Part shown: positions 37,733 through 46,083 of the stretch, piece after piece
Layout: the number at the start of each line of letters is the position of its first letter
Position numbering within the stretch: position 1 is the stretch's first letter
Assembly: GCA_040218145.1 (NCBI GenBank)
Contig: JAVJQK010000102.1
Location: forward strand, 42,424 to 106,423
Source of the DNA: Sandaracinaceae bacterium
GTDB taxonomy: Bacteria; Myxococcota_A; Polyangia; Polyangiales; Sandaracinaceae
Direction: 5' to 3'
Length of the DNA: 64,000 nt
Made by a program: the position numbers and the translations under genes
Notes under the pieces: model-generated
What the model was told of the DNA's origin: nothing
Databases searched by the model: none
What the model saw: only the letters and a program-made list of their open reading frames with translations

Positions 37733-39043
37733 GTGCTTGCTGCGCACCGGCTCGTGACCGCGCGCAGTCTCCCGGTGATCATCCTCTGGCTTTGTACGTC
37801 CGCCGCCCACGCTCAGACCGTGGACGCGGTGGTCGCGTCCCACCGCGGGGGCTGCACCACCGCGGGCGTGGAGGGGCTGAGCGAGCAGCTGGTCCGGTCG
37901 CACCTCTGCGCGTTCCCGGGGGCGGTGTCCGAGTTCGCGCCGCACCCCAACATCGAGCTGACCTCGAGCCGGGTCCATCCGCTCGGCACGGCCGAGACGG
38001 TGCGCGCGGTCCGCGCGGCCGCGGACTCGCAGCCCCTCCGGGTCACGAGCGCCTTCCGCACCCTCGTCGAGCAGTACCTGCTGTATCACGAAGGAGGCTG
38101 CGGGCTCGCGGCGCGGCCGGGGCGGAGCAACCATCAGACGGGGAGGGCGGTCGACCTGTCGAACTACTCCGCCGCGCGCTCCGCGATGACCGCTCAGGGC
38201 TGCACCCAGAGCTATCCCTCGAGCGATCCGGTGCACTACGACTGCCCGGGCCCCGACATGCGCGAGGCCTCCGTGCTCGTCTTCCAGCGCCTGTGGAACG
38301 CCAACAACCCGGGCGACCTCATCGATGAGGACGGGATCTACGGGCCGCAGACCGAGGACCGCATGGGGAGAAGCCCGTCCGGAGGGTTCGGCGCGGACCT
38401 CTGCGTGGAGGCCGGCCGGTATGCGGCTGCGTTCATGATGCAGACCTTCCCGGTGGCCGCCGCCGCGCCCATCGCGCTCGCGCCCGGCGAAGAGGTGCTC
38501 GGCACGATCGAGCTCGAGAACGTCGGCACGGAGGACTGGACGGGCGACACGCGCCTCGCGCCGACGCCCCGCGACGCGGCCAGCTCGCTCGCCGCCTCCG
38601 ACTGGGTCAGCCCCACGCGGGTGCAGGCCGTCGACGGCGTGGTGCCCCCGGGCGAGACGTTCCCGTTCACCTTCAGCCTGCGTGGGCCCTCCGAGCCGGG
38701 CCGCGTCTGCCAGACCTTCGGGCTGGTCCAGGAGGGGGTGACGTGGTTCTCCGATCCCGGCCACGGGGGGCCGCCGGACGACCTGCTCGAGGTGTGCGTC
38801 GAGGTCGGCGAGCTCCCGCCCCCGCCCCAGGACGGAGGCACGCGCTTCGAGACGCCGGACGCGGGGATGGCGAGCGCCGACGCGGGGCGCGAGGGACCGG
38901 GCCGGGATCCCGGGGTGGGCGGCTGCAGCTGCCGCGCGTCCGGCGACGGCCATACGCCGTGGCTCTGGCTCGTCGGCCTGGCCCTCGCCGGATGGACGCG
39001 TCAGCGGCGCAGGCGGGCGATCACGACCAGCGACTCGGTGTAG
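37733..39043 (+). CDS. M15-type peptidase domain, Ig-like domain and MYXO-CTERM-like tail
   Basis: The 436-residue exported protein has a signal ending SAAHAQ, a VanY/M15-like D-Ala-D-Ala carboxypeptidase domain (about 40-185: LRVTSAFRTLVEQYLLY, SNHQTGRAVDLSNYS and DPVHYDC give the His, Asp and His zinc ligands), an NBR1/Ig-like domain (about 220-345: GTIELENVGTEDWTGDTRL, FSLRGPSEPGRVCQTFGLV), a Pro-rich linker and a C-terminal GGCSCRAS-TM-RQRRRR motif typical of MYXO-CTERM sorting. The last 43 nt overlap the convergent methyltransferase gene, so the tail extends past the Arg cluster. Starts at 37733 or 37754 (both GTG) are possible. Confidence 0.75.
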   Translation: MLAAHRLVTARSLPVIILWLCTSAAHAQTVDAVVASHRGGCTTAGVEGLSEQLVRSHLCAFPGAVSEFAPHPNIELTSSRVHPLGTAETVRAVRAAADSQPLRVTSAFRTLVEQYLLYHEGGCGLAARPGRSNHQTGRAVDLSNYSAARSAMTAQGCTQSYPSSDPVHYDCPGPDMREASVLVFQRLWNANNPGDLIDEDGIYGPQTEDRMGRSPSGGFGADLCVEAGRYAAAFMMQTFPVAAAAPIALAPGEEVLGTIELENVGTEDWTGDTRLAPTPRDAASSLAASDWVSPTRVQAVDGVVPPGETFPFTFSLRGPSEPGRVCQTFGLVQEGVTWFSDPGHGGPPDDLLEVCVEVGELPPPPQDGGTRFETPDAGMASADAGREGPGRDPGVGGCSCRASGDGHTPWLWLVGLALAGWTRQRRRRAITTSDSV

Positions 39044-39786
39044 GCGTCGATCGGCTCGGCGCCGAAGCCCCCATCGAGGCGCAGCATCTCGAAGCCGTTG
39101 TAGTGGAGCAGCGCCTCCAGCTCGCGGGGGAAGAACTGTCGCTGCGGCAGCGTCTCCCGGAAGCGCTCCCGACCGTCCTCGAGGTCCGAGAAGCGCATGG
39201 TCGTGGTCTGGATCTGCCGCTCGTGATCGTAGTCGAACGCCTCGTCGTAGCCGTAGCGCTTCCCGTCCGCCGGGTGCGTCACCGGGCGGCTCTTGTAGTA
39301 GCGGTTGGGATCACGCGCGAGGCTGACGGGATCGGGCATGAGCACGTCGAACGCGAGCCGCGCGTTCGGCGTCATGTGGGCGGCGACGGTCGCGAGCGCG
39401 CGCTCGACGTCGTGTCGCCCGTAGAGGTGCTGGAAGACGTTGAACGGCGCGGCCACGAACGGGAAGCGGCGCTCGAGCCGCACGTCGCGGAGATCGCCTT
39501 CGACGAGGGTGACGCGGTCGCGCACCCTCTTGGGCGCCTTCTCGAGCCGCCGCCGCGCTCTCTCGAGCATGGTCGTCATCTTGTCGACGCCCACGACCTC
39601 GATGCCCTCGCGCGCGATCGCCGTGGCCACCCTCCCGGTCCCGACGCCGAGCTCGAGCACCGGCCCGCCGCTGCCCGTCGCGAGCTCCACGTAGAAGCCG
39701 ACGTCGGACTTGTAGCGTCGGTAGGCGTGGTCGTAGTAGGCCGCGTCGCGGTAGTGCGAGTCGGCGTCCGGCGGATCGTCGGTCAT
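39001..39786 (-). CDS. Class I SAM-dependent methyltransferase
   Basis: The 261-residue protein has motif I VLELGVGTGRVATAIAREG (near 45), the acidic motif II residue VVGVDKM, and FNVFQHLYGRHDVERALATVA. The fold is that of small-molecule methyltransferases (Methyltransf_25 type); the substrate cannot be told. It starts by a 4-nt ATGA overlap after the 182-residue membrane-anchored protein and is the last gene of a four-gene minus-strand operon beginning with the RlmI-like gene. Its 3' end overlaps the convergent peptidase gene by 43 nt. Confidence 0.85.
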   Translation of the reverse strand: MTDDPPDADSHYRDAAYYDHAYRRYKSDVGFYVELATGSGGPVLELGVGTGRVATAIAREGIEVVGVDKMTTMLERARRRLEKAPKRVRDRVTLVEGDLRDVRLERRFPFVAAPFNVFQHLYGRHDVERALATVAAHMTPNARLAFDVLMPDPVSLARDPNRYYKSRPVTHPADGKRYGYDEAFDYDHERQIQTTTMRFSDLEDGRERFRETLPQRQFFPRELEALLHYNGFEMLRLDGGFGAEPIDAYTESLVVIARLRR

Positions 39787-40331
39787 TCTGCGCCCTGGAA
39801 GATGTCGGGCAGGGCGGTCAGCACCTCGCCCAGCTCCATCTCGCTCACGCGGTACGCGCCGCCGCCCGGCTCGACATGAAAGGTCACGCGCCGGCGGTAC
39901 GGGCGGCCGACGAGCTGGTACTCGGCCACGCCCTCCAGCCGGTAGCGATCTCCGTCGAGGACATCGACCTGGTCGAGCAAGAGCGAGAGCGGGGCGCGCG
40001 AGAGGGCGTCCCAGGTGCGCTCGGCCACGATGCGCTCCTCGGGCGGCAGCGCCTCGTCCCGCGCCTTCTTGTCGCGCGCCGCCTGCCGCGCGGCGCCCGC
40101 GCTGATCTGGATCGCCTCGTCCCAGCGGCGCCTTCGCCACGCGTCATAGAAGCTCTGCGAGACGAGCTCCGGCGACGAGTCGTCGAGGCGGAGCGCCGGG
40201 CGATCATGGGTGTCGGGCTCGGGAGCGGCGTCCTCGGGCCCCGGCAGGCTGAAGAACACGACCGCGGCGACCGCGAGCATGCCGCTCGCCGCGGCGAGCA
40301 CGAGCGGGGCGGGGATGCGCTTGTCAGCCAT
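39783..40331 (-). CDS. Hypothetical protein with one membrane segment
   Basis: The 182-residue protein has an N-terminal anchor (about 8-28, APLVLAAASGMLAVAAVVFF), an acidic Pro-rich stretch, and a soluble domain with SFYDAWRRRRWDEAIQISAGAARQAA and RYRLEGVAEYQLVGRPYRRRVTFHVEP. The pattern of a helix followed by an antiparallel sheet is like SnoaL/NTF2-fold proteins, but this is only a shape resemblance. It overlaps the HAD phosphatase gene upstream (8 nt) and the methyltransferase downstream (4 nt). Function unknown. Confidence 0.6.
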   Translation of the reverse strand: MADKRIPAPLVLAAASGMLAVAAVVFFSLPGPEDAAPEPDTHDRPALRLDDSSPELVSQSFYDAWRRRRWDEAIQISAGAARQAARDKKARDEALPPEERIVAERTWDALSRAPLSLLLDQVDVLDGDRYRLEGVAEYQLVGRPYRRRVTFHVEPGGGAYRVSEMELGEVLTALPDIFQGAE

Positions 40332-41118
40332 GGGTCGATCCGCGCGCTGCGAGGAGGGCCTGGCTCAGCTCGACGAAGCCCGCGCCGCGCTCGGCCTCGG
40401 TGACGTACGCCGGCGGGGAGTCGATCCGGTCGAGGTGCGCGCGCACGTTCGCGACGCCCACCGTGTGCGAGAAGAACGCGAAGGCCGCCGCGTCGTTGCC
40501 GGAGTCCCCCACGAAGAGCCACGGCTCGGTGCCGACGTCCGCGCCGAGCACCTGATCGGCGGCGCGCACGACGCCGCGGGCCTTGTCCCAGTCGCCGACG
40601 AGCGCGTGCGCGTGCACCGAGCTGACGAGGCAGCGCGCGCCCTCGCGCTCGATGGTCTGGCGCAGCGCGTCGACGGCGTCGTCGCCCACGTCGTCCCGCT
40701 CGCCGACGTCCCACGCGTGATCGCAGCGGCGGGCCGGCTGGTCGCTGGCGGGGCGCAGATCCGGGTGCTCGGCCTCCACGTGCTGCACCAGCGACGCGAG
40801 TCGGGCCGCCTGCTGCCGACGCGTCGCCTCGTCGTGGAAATAGCCCACCGCGATCGCGCCGCCGCGACTGTGCGCCCAGCCCGCGCCGTTCTCTCCGAGG
40901 GCGAGGTCGATCGGCCAGCTCGCGGCGAACGCGTCGGTCCAGCCCAGCGGCCGACCGGTGACCGCGATCAGCGAGAGCCCCGCGTCGTGCAGGGCGGTCA
41001 GCGCGCCGTAGGCCTCGGCCGTCAGGCGCCCGCGCGTCGTCAACGTGTCGTCCACGTCGAAGATCACCCCGCGCAGCGACGCGGCGAGCTCGCGCGGGAG
41101 CTGAGCCAGCGGCTTCAC
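40324..41118 (-). CDS. HAD-family (Cof-type) phosphatase
   Basis: The 264-residue protein contains the HAD motifs: GVIFDVDDTLTTRG (nucleophile Asp and acid/base Asp), LSLIAVTGRP (motif II Thr), a Lys in DWDKARGV, and VGDSGNDAAAF (motif IV). The cap pattern fits the HAD-IIB group of sugar or phosphoglycolate-type phosphatases. The GTG start overlaps the RlmI-like gene by 4 nt. Specific substrate unknown; the operon neighbours give no metabolic clue. Confidence 0.85.
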   Translation of the reverse strand: MKPLAQLPRELAASLRGVIFDVDDTLTTRGRLTAEAYGALTALHDAGLSLIAVTGRPLGWTDAFAASWPIDLALGENGAGWAHSRGGAIAVGYFHDEATRRQQAARLASLVQHVEAEHPDLRPASDQPARRCDHAWDVGERDDVGDDAVDALRQTIEREGARCLVSSVHAHALVGDWDKARGVVRAADQVLGADVGTEPWLFVGDSGNDAAAFAFFSHTVGVANVRAHLDRIDSPPAYVTEAERGAGFVELSQALLAARGSTHG

Positions 41119-42299
41119 GTGAGCCTCACGAACGCGCAGTCGAGGTAGCGCCCCTCGGGGAAGGCGGGCAAGGTCGGGTGGTCCATGCCCTGGTGCCCCA
41201 CCGCGAGCAGCGTCGCCTCCCGGCGCGCGTCCTTGGCGGCGAGGGCGACCATGCGGAGCAGCTCCGGCTCGGTCATGGCGGCCGAGCACGAGCAGGTCGC
41301 GAGCACGCCGCCCTCGTTCACCAGCGCCATCGCGCTGGCGTTGAGGCGCTGGTAGGCCTTGCGCGCCTTCGCCAGATGTTTGGCCGTCGGCGCCAGCTTC
41401 GGCGGGTCGAGGATAACCATGTCGTAGCGCTCCCCGTCCTGTGCGAGCTTCTGCATCACGCGCCGCGCGTCCCCCTTCGCGAAGCGCACCTTGTCGCCCA
41501 GCCCGTTGGCGTACGCGATCGACGCGCCCTCCGCGATCACCGGAGCGCTGCTGTCCCAGGCGTCGACGATCTCGGCGCCTCCCCGCGCGGCCGCGAGCCC
41601 GAAGGCGCCGACGTAGCTGTAGAGGTCGAGCACGCGGCGACCGCGCGCCAGCCCCTCGATCCGCGCCCGGTTCTCCCGCTGGTCGAAGTAGAAGCCGGTC
41701 TTCTGCGCCAGCTCGATCTCGATCGCGTAGGAGAAGCCGCGCTCGGTGAACTCGAGCCGCTTGCGCTCCGGCCCCCGGATCACGCGGGGCTCGACGCTGA
41801 GCCCCTCGCGCTCCTGGGCGCGCCGGGAGGCCACCTCGAGCACCGTCTTGGCCCCCGAGACGCGACCCACCGCGTGCGCGATGATGTCCTCGTACCGCTT
41901 CATCCCGTGGGTCCCGAGCTGGATCACCGCCGCCTCGCGGTAGACGTCGGCGATCAGCCCGGGCAGGCCGTCGCCCTCGGCGTGGATGAGGCGGTAGCCG
42001 TCGGTCCCTTCGCGGGGCAGACCGAGCTGTCTGCGCAGCGCGGCCGCGCGCTCGACGCGCCGTACGATCGCGCCCTCGTCGAGCGGCTCCTGCGGATCGC
42101 GTGTGACGATGCGCACGGGGATGGCCGACTTCGGCGACCAGAAACCCCGGCCGAGGAAGTGGCCCTCCGGATCGCGCACCTCCACCGCGTCACCGGGCGC
42201 GGGCGCCCCGTCGACGCGCGCGATGGCCTGTGCGAAGACCCAGGGATGCCCGGCCCAGACCGGCCGGACGCGACCCTTGCGAAGCGTGACGCGCGCCAT
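41115..42299 (-). CDS. RlmI-like 23S rRNA cytosine methyltransferase
   Basis: The 394-residue enzyme has an N-terminal PUA-type RNA-binding domain (about 2-75, [24 protein letters not shown]) and a Rossmann methyltransferase domain with [20 protein letters not shown] (motif I, near 220), an acidic motif II residue in DAWDSS and [11 protein letters not shown] (motif IV, near 298), plus a CSCS near the end. E. coli RlmI makes m5C1962 in 23S rRNA; the same activity is likely. The ATG at 42299 is used; in-frame ATGs at 42356 and 42422 would add a tail with no family match. It is the first gene of a four-gene operon. Confidence 0.88.
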   Translation of the reverse strand: MARVTLRKGRVRPVWAGHPWVFAQAIARVDGAPAPGDAVEVRDPEGHFLGRGFWSPKSAIPVRIVTRDPQEPLDEGAIVRRVERAAALRRQLGLPREGTDGYRLIHAEGDGLPGLIADVYREAAVIQLGTHGMKRYEDIIAHAVGRVSGAKTVLEVASRRAQEREGLSVEPRVIRGPERKRLEFTERGFSYAIEIELAQKTGFYFDQRENRARIEGLARGRRVLDLYSYVGAFGLAAARGGAEIVDAWDSSAPVIAEGASIAYANGLGDKVRFAKGDARRVMQKLAQDGERYDMVILDPPKLAPTAKHLAKARKAYQRLNASAMALVNEGGVLATCSCSAAMTEPELLRMVALAAKDARREATLLAVGHQGMDHPTLPAFPEGRYLDCAFVRLT

Positions 42300-42451
42300 C
42301 CGAGGCGACTCTAGTACGCTTTGCGCGGGAGGCACTCCCTCGGGCCGCGTGCTCATCGCCGCGCTTCGCGCTACGCCCTGGTCGCTTGCCCGGAATCGGG
42401 TGGAGCCGTACCTTTCGGGCACGCGTCGCGCTTGCGGCGCAGGAGGAACAC

Positions 42452-42694
42452 GTGGGTGGCATTGGCTGGCAAGAGCTCCTGATCGTGCTGCTGATCGTCC
42501 TGGTCGTCTTCGGCGCGGGGCGACTGCCTCAGATCGGCGAAGGTCTCGGCAAGGGCATCCGCAACCTCAAGCGCGCGCTCAAGTCCGACGACGACATCGA
42601 GGTCACCTCCAAGGACAAGCAGGTGGAGTCGAAGTCGAGCGCGAAGCGCGTCGCGGACGAAGACGTCGCCGAGGCCGAGGTCGTCGAGCGCTGA
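42452..42694 (+). CDS. tatA: Sec-independent translocase subunit TatA
   Basis: TatA forms the pore of the twin-arginine protein export system. The 80-residue protein has the short N-terminal membrane helix ([20 protein letters not shown]), the hinge [17 protein letters not shown] with the conserved Phe-Gly, an amphipathic helix and a charged tail. The GTG start at 42452 after AGGAGGAACAC replaces a longer frame from 42386. No tatB/tatC gene is in the window. Tat-dependent DUF1552 lies 9 kb away in the same window. Confidence 0.93.
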   Translation: MGGIGWQELLIVLLIVLVVFGAGRLPQIGEGLGKGIRNLKRALKSDDDIEVTSKDKQVESKSSAKRVADEDVAEAEVVER

Positions 42695-42725
42695 GGTTGT
42701 CGAAGCTAGGGCTCGTCTCGATCTC

Positions 42726-43469
42726 TCAGTGAAGTGTCTGGAGGCCCGCGACGCGGGCGCAGGCTTCGCGTAGCGCGACCGGCAGCTCCGGCGCGTCCAT
42801 CACCTCGCGCGCGTCCTGCGCGTGGAGATGGGCCGCGAGCTGGAGCGCGACGTCGAGCGGCGTGAACGGGTTGTTCACGATCGTCCGGCGCACCCGGTAG
42901 CGCAGCACCCACTTCGTGGTGCGGAACACCTCGCGGAGCACCTCGGACGCGACGGGGCGCTGGGCGCAGAGGCGGATGACGTCCTCTTCGGTCAGCGCCG
43001 GGTTCGACAGCAGGATGCGGATCACGTCCGGGTGGGGGTCGCGTAGGACCCTCGCCAGCAGGTCCCGATCTCGGGTGCGCGCCAGCGACTTGCGCTCCCC
43101 GAGCGTGACCGGCCGGCCGCGCCCGAAGTCCGGGACCGCGAGCGGCTCTTCGCTCTCCTTCGCCGACGGCCGAGGGCTCAGGAGCGCCGCGGTGTCGTGC
43201 TGTCCTCGCGCCAACGCCTCGCGCACGACGTCGTCCCGCAGCTCCGCCCGCTCCGGCTGCGCGAGCGCGAGACAGAGCGCCAGCAGCAGCGAGCCCAGGT
43301 CGCCGTCCCGGGCCTCGGCGCCGTGCACCGAGACGGTCACGAGGTCCGCGATGTCGCCGGGGGCGGTGCGGGACAGCACGCTCGCGACGTACCGAACGCG
43401 CATCGGCGCGTCCGCGATGGCCGCGATGCGGCGCACGAGTCGACGGGCGTGGGCGCGGGCGTCCTCCAT
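42726..43469 (-). CDS. Hypothetical HEAT/DUF2336-like protein
   Basis: The 247-residue protein is mainly helical. The C-terminal half, DPHPDVIRILLSNPALTEEDVIRLCAQRPV and YRVRRTIVNNPFTPLDVALQLAAHL, resembles repeat proteins with LSNP/NP-TP motifs of the DUF2336 kind. The N-terminal part, RRIAAIADAPMRVRYVASVLSR, looks like a helical bundle. Such proteins probably bind other proteins. It is convergent with tatA (31 nt between stops) and divergent from phaR. Function unknown. Confidence 0.65.
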   Translation of the reverse strand: MEDARAHARRLVRRIAAIADAPMRVRYVASVLSRTAPGDIADLVTVSVHGAEARDGDLGSLLLALCLALAQPERAELRDDVVREALARGQHDTAALLSPRPSAKESEEPLAVPDFGRGRPVTLGERKSLARTRDRDLLARVLRDPHPDVIRILLSNPALTEEDVIRLCAQRPVASEVLREVFRTTKWVLRYRVRRTIVNNPFTPLDVALQLAAHLHAQDAREVMDAPELPVALREACARVAGLQTLH

Positions 43470-43523
43470 GTTGGCTCCCTCACTCTACTTCCCGCGCGGA
43501 CGACCGTCCGCGTCACGGACGTG

Positions 43524-43529
43524 TATACT
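43524..43529 (+). promoter_or_regulatory. Possible -10 for phaR
   Basis: TATACT matches five of six -10 consensus positions and lies 55 nt before the phaR start codon. No good -35 is seen 15-19 nt upstream, so it may need an activator. Confidence 0.35.
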
Positions 43530-43583
43530 GATGACGCGCCGCGTCGCGAGGGGCCGCTCGAGCGCGCATCCCAGGAGGATTGC

Positions 43584-44231
43584 TTGGAAACCAGTCAGCA
43601 GCACGACGGGGACGACGAGAAGCCCCGGCTGATCAAACGCTACGCGAACCGCAAGCTCTACGACACGCGCGACAGTCGCTACGTGACGTTGCATCAGATC
43701 GCGAAATTCGTCCGCGAGGGCGAGCACGTCACGATCATCGACAACACCACGAAGGAAGATCTGACGAACGTCACGCTCGCCCAGATCATCTACGAGGAAG
43801 AGAAGAAGGGCGCCGAGGACAACCGCGCCGTCGCCTCGGTGAGCACGCTCCGCACGCTGATCCAGCAGAGCGGGGAGCGGCTCATGAGCAGCCTGCGGGA
43901 AGGCCCGATGGGCAAGCTCATCCCGCGCGACAAAGACGAGGAAGGCGAGGGCGCCGAAGCGGCCGAGGCCGTGGCCAGCAAGAAGTCCGAGCCGCCCAAG
44001 GCGAAGGAGGCCAAGCGCTCGGTATTCGCGACCTCGAAGGAGGCGATCGACGAGCTCCAGCGGCTGGCGGACGACCGGATCCGGGGCCTGCTCGGTCACG
44101 CGCTGACCCACGTGCAGCAGCTCCAGGGCGAGGTGAAGCGCATGCAGACGCGCATCGAGGAGCTCGAAGACAAGCTGGTCAAGCTGAGCCGCCGGGACGA
44201 CGCGGACGGCGCGGACGAATCCAGTGAGTAG
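43584..44231 (+). CDS. phaR: Polyhydroxyalkanoate synthesis regulator DNA-binding protein (PhaR-like)
   Basis: PhaR represses phasin genes and senses polyhydroxyalkanoate granules. The 215-residue protein starts with the PHB_acc_N DNA-binding domain (about 13-75: [41 protein letters not shown]), then a Lys/Glu linker and a C-terminal helix region ([27 protein letters not shown]) that is a coiled coil. The TTG start is preferred because CAGGAGGATTGC stands just before it; frame upstream overlaps the convergent neighbour promoter. No phaC/phaA is in this window. Confidence 0.88.
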   Translation: METSQQHDGDDEKPRLIKRYANRKLYDTRDSRYVTLHQIAKFVREGEHVTIIDNTTKEDLTNVTLAQIIYEEEKKGAEDNRAVASVSTLRTLIQQSGERLMSSLREGPMGKLIPRDKDEEGEGAEAAEAVASKKSEPPKAKEAKRSVFATSKEAIDELQRLADDRIRGLLGHALTHVQQLQGEVKRMQTRIEELEDKLVKLSRRDDADGADESSE

Positions 44232-44384
44232 GATTCCAGCCGCAGCGAAAACAGGTGCGGCGAGGCCCTGGATGGTTACGGTGCTCCTGTCGCAGACGAG
44301 GGGGAGCTAGCGCAACCATTCCGAGGGGTTGCGAGGCGCTGCCCACGACGGGCCGGCCGCACTTGCGTTGGAACGCAGGTTTCT

Positions 44385-44410
44385 GGAACAGGCGTGCCGC
44401 TCTCCTCGTT
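44385..44410 (+). promoter_or_regulatory. ECF-type autoregulatory promoter of the sigma gene
   Basis: GGAACA (44385-44390) and CGTT (44407-44410) are separated by 16 nt, the spacing of SigR/SigH-type ECF promoters. A second GGAAC starts 15 nt upstream at 44370. Transcription would start near 44417, just before the sigma gene, implying the factor activates its own operon. Confidence 0.55.
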
Positions 44411-44431
44411 CAGCGCCTTGAAAGGATGCCG

Positions 44432-45073
44432 ATGGCCGTCACCCCCCACACGAACGACCCCGTGCGCGAGGACTTCGAGCGCGAAGCGCTGCAGCACCTC
44501 GACGCGCTGTACGGGGCGGCCCTTCGACTCACCCGGAGCCCGTCCGACGCCGAGGACCTCGTGCAGGACGCCTTCGTGAAGGCCTACCGCTTCCACGATC
44601 GGTTCGAGCCCGGCACCAACATGAAGGCCTGGCTGTTCCGGATCCTGACCAACACCTTCATCAACAAGTACCGCCGCAAGACGCGGGAGCGGAAGGTGCT
44701 CGAGGGCCGCGACGCGGAGCCGGTGGGCGACGGCGTCATGAGCCGCGCCGCGATGCGGTGCCTGACCGACCCCGAGTCGGAGGCGCACCGCCGCCTGATT
44801 CACGCGGAGATCCAGGACGCGCTCGACGCGCTGCCCGAGGACTACCGGATGATGATCATCCTCGCCGACGTGGAGGAGCTCTCCTACAAGGAGATCGCCG
44901 CCATCGTGGGCTGCCCGATCGGGACGGTGATGAGCCGTCTCCACCGGGCCCGCAAGAAGATGCAGAAGCGGTTGATGGCGCAGGCCATCCAGCTCGGCAT
45001 CGTCGAGGAGCCGGCGGCCAGCGAGCCGGTCTCCCTCGAGGCGTACCGTCGCGCGAAGGAGAACGCGGGATGA
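44432..45073 (+). CDS. ECF sigma factor, SigR/SigH-like
   Basis: The 213-residue factor has sigma region 2 ([51 protein letters not shown]) and region 4 ([48 protein letters not shown]). The region 2 wording is that of the SigR/SigH group, which respond to thiol oxidative stress in actinobacteria. Starts 44426 and 44432 are both in frame; 44432 has AAAGGA at good spacing. It overlaps its anti-sigma gene by 4 nt, a coupled pair, and carries an ECF promoter upstream. Confidence 0.93.
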   Translation: MAVTPHTNDPVREDFEREALQHLDALYGAALRLTRSPSDAEDLVQDAFVKAYRFHDRFEPGTNMKAWLFRILTNTFINKYRRKTRERKVLEGRDAEPVGDGVMSRAAMRCLTDPESEAHRRLIHAEIQDALDALPEDYRMMIILADVEELSYKEIAAIVGCPIGTVMSRLHRARKKMQKRLMAQAIQLGIVEEPAASEPVSLEAYRRAKENAG

Positions 45074-45954
45074 TTTCGTGCGAGATCCTCCGTCGCCACG
45101 TCGACGCCGTCGTCGATGGTGAGGTCGATCCCGATACTCAGATCGAGTTCGAGCAGCACCTCGACGCGTGCGGCCCGTGCCGCGTCCACCTCTCGTTCGT
45201 GCGGGGGTTCAAGGGGCGGGTGAAGGAGGCGTGTGCTGACGCGCCCGCCGCCCCGCCGGACCTCGCTTCGCGACTGCGCAAGGCGCTCGACGCCGAGGAC
45301 GCGCGCCTCGCGGCATCTCGCCCCGAGGCCCCGGTGGGCGCCGCGCCCGCCGCCCGGCCGCCGCTCGGCCTGGCCGGCTTGCGTGTCGTCCCCATGAAGG
45401 CGCGCTACGCCGTGCCCGCCGCGGCGGCCGCGGTCGCCCTGGCCGTCTTCGCCGCGCGCGAGGGCGGCAACCCGGACGCGGCCCTCGAGGGCCTGCACAC
45501 CGAGGCGGGCATCGCGCCGCCCTCGATGGGCATCTTCGAAGACGTGGTGCAGCGCCACTCCAGCGAGCACCCCGCGGAGGTGAGCGGCCCCCCGACCCAG
45601 GTGGCCGGGTGGTTCCGCGACAAGCTCCGCTTCCAGGTCCAGCCCATGGAGTTCACGGGCCCGGACGTGCGCCTCGTCGGCGCCCGGATCTCGAACGTGC
45701 GCGATCGCGAAGCGGCGGCGTTCTACTACACGGTGCGCGGTCGCCGGGTGACGGTCATGGTCTTCGAGCCGCCGGCCCCGGTCGATCGCATCGCTCGGCC
45801 GGTCGATCTGAACGGCCGGATCTACGTGGGCCGCGCGCGCGGCTACACGGTGCCCGTCGTCCAGCATCACGGGCTCACCTACGCGATCGCGGGGGATCTC
45901 GACGAGCGCTCGCTCCTTCAGCTCGCCGCCTCCGCGCGCGTGCGCGACCGCTGA
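45070..45954 (+). CDS. Zinc-binding anti-sigma factor with membrane segment
   Basis: The 294-residue protein has an N-terminal ZAS domain: Cys4 in MISCEI and HLDACGPC with His30, Cys34 and Cys37. These spacings equal those of Streptomyces RsrA (Cys11, His37, Cys41, Cys44), suggesting a zinc/disulfide redox switch. Unlike RsrA (about 105 aa, soluble) it continues with a Pro/Ala linker, a hydrophobic segment (about 118-134, [16 protein letters not shown]) and an extracytoplasmic domain (about 150-290) with [32 protein letters not shown]. It should bind and inhibit the sigma factor encoded upstream. Confidence 0.85.
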   Translation: MISCEILRRHVDAVVDGEVDPDTQIEFEQHLDACGPCRVHLSFVRGFKGRVKEACADAPAAPPDLASRLRKALDAEDARLAASRPEAPVGAAPAARPPLGLAGLRVVPMKARYAVPAAAAAVALAVFAAREGGNPDAALEGLHTEAGIAPPSMGIFEDVVQRHSSEHPAEVSGPPTQVAGWFRDKLRFQVQPMEFTGPDVRLVGARISNVRDREAAAFYYTVRGRRVTVMVFEPPAPVDRIARPVDLNGRIYVGRARGYTVPVVQHHGLTYAIAGDLDERSLLQLAASARVRDR

Positions 45955-46030
45955 GCCGAGCGCGGCGACACCCTTCGGGTCGGGCCAGCTAACAGCCCGA
46001 AAATCGTGGGGTTTGAGCGCTAGAACGGCG

Positions 46031-46060
46031 TTGACGCCGCGAGCGGCGGCCACGTATCCT
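46031..46060 (+). promoter_or_regulatory. Putative promoter for the FrzS-like gene
   Basis: TTGACG (46031-46036) and TATCCT (46055-46060) are 18 nt apart. The transcript would start near 46067, with GAGGAGCGTCG as ribosome binding site before the ATG. Confidence 0.45.
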
Positions 46061-46083
46061 CGCGCTTCACTCGAGGAGCGTCG

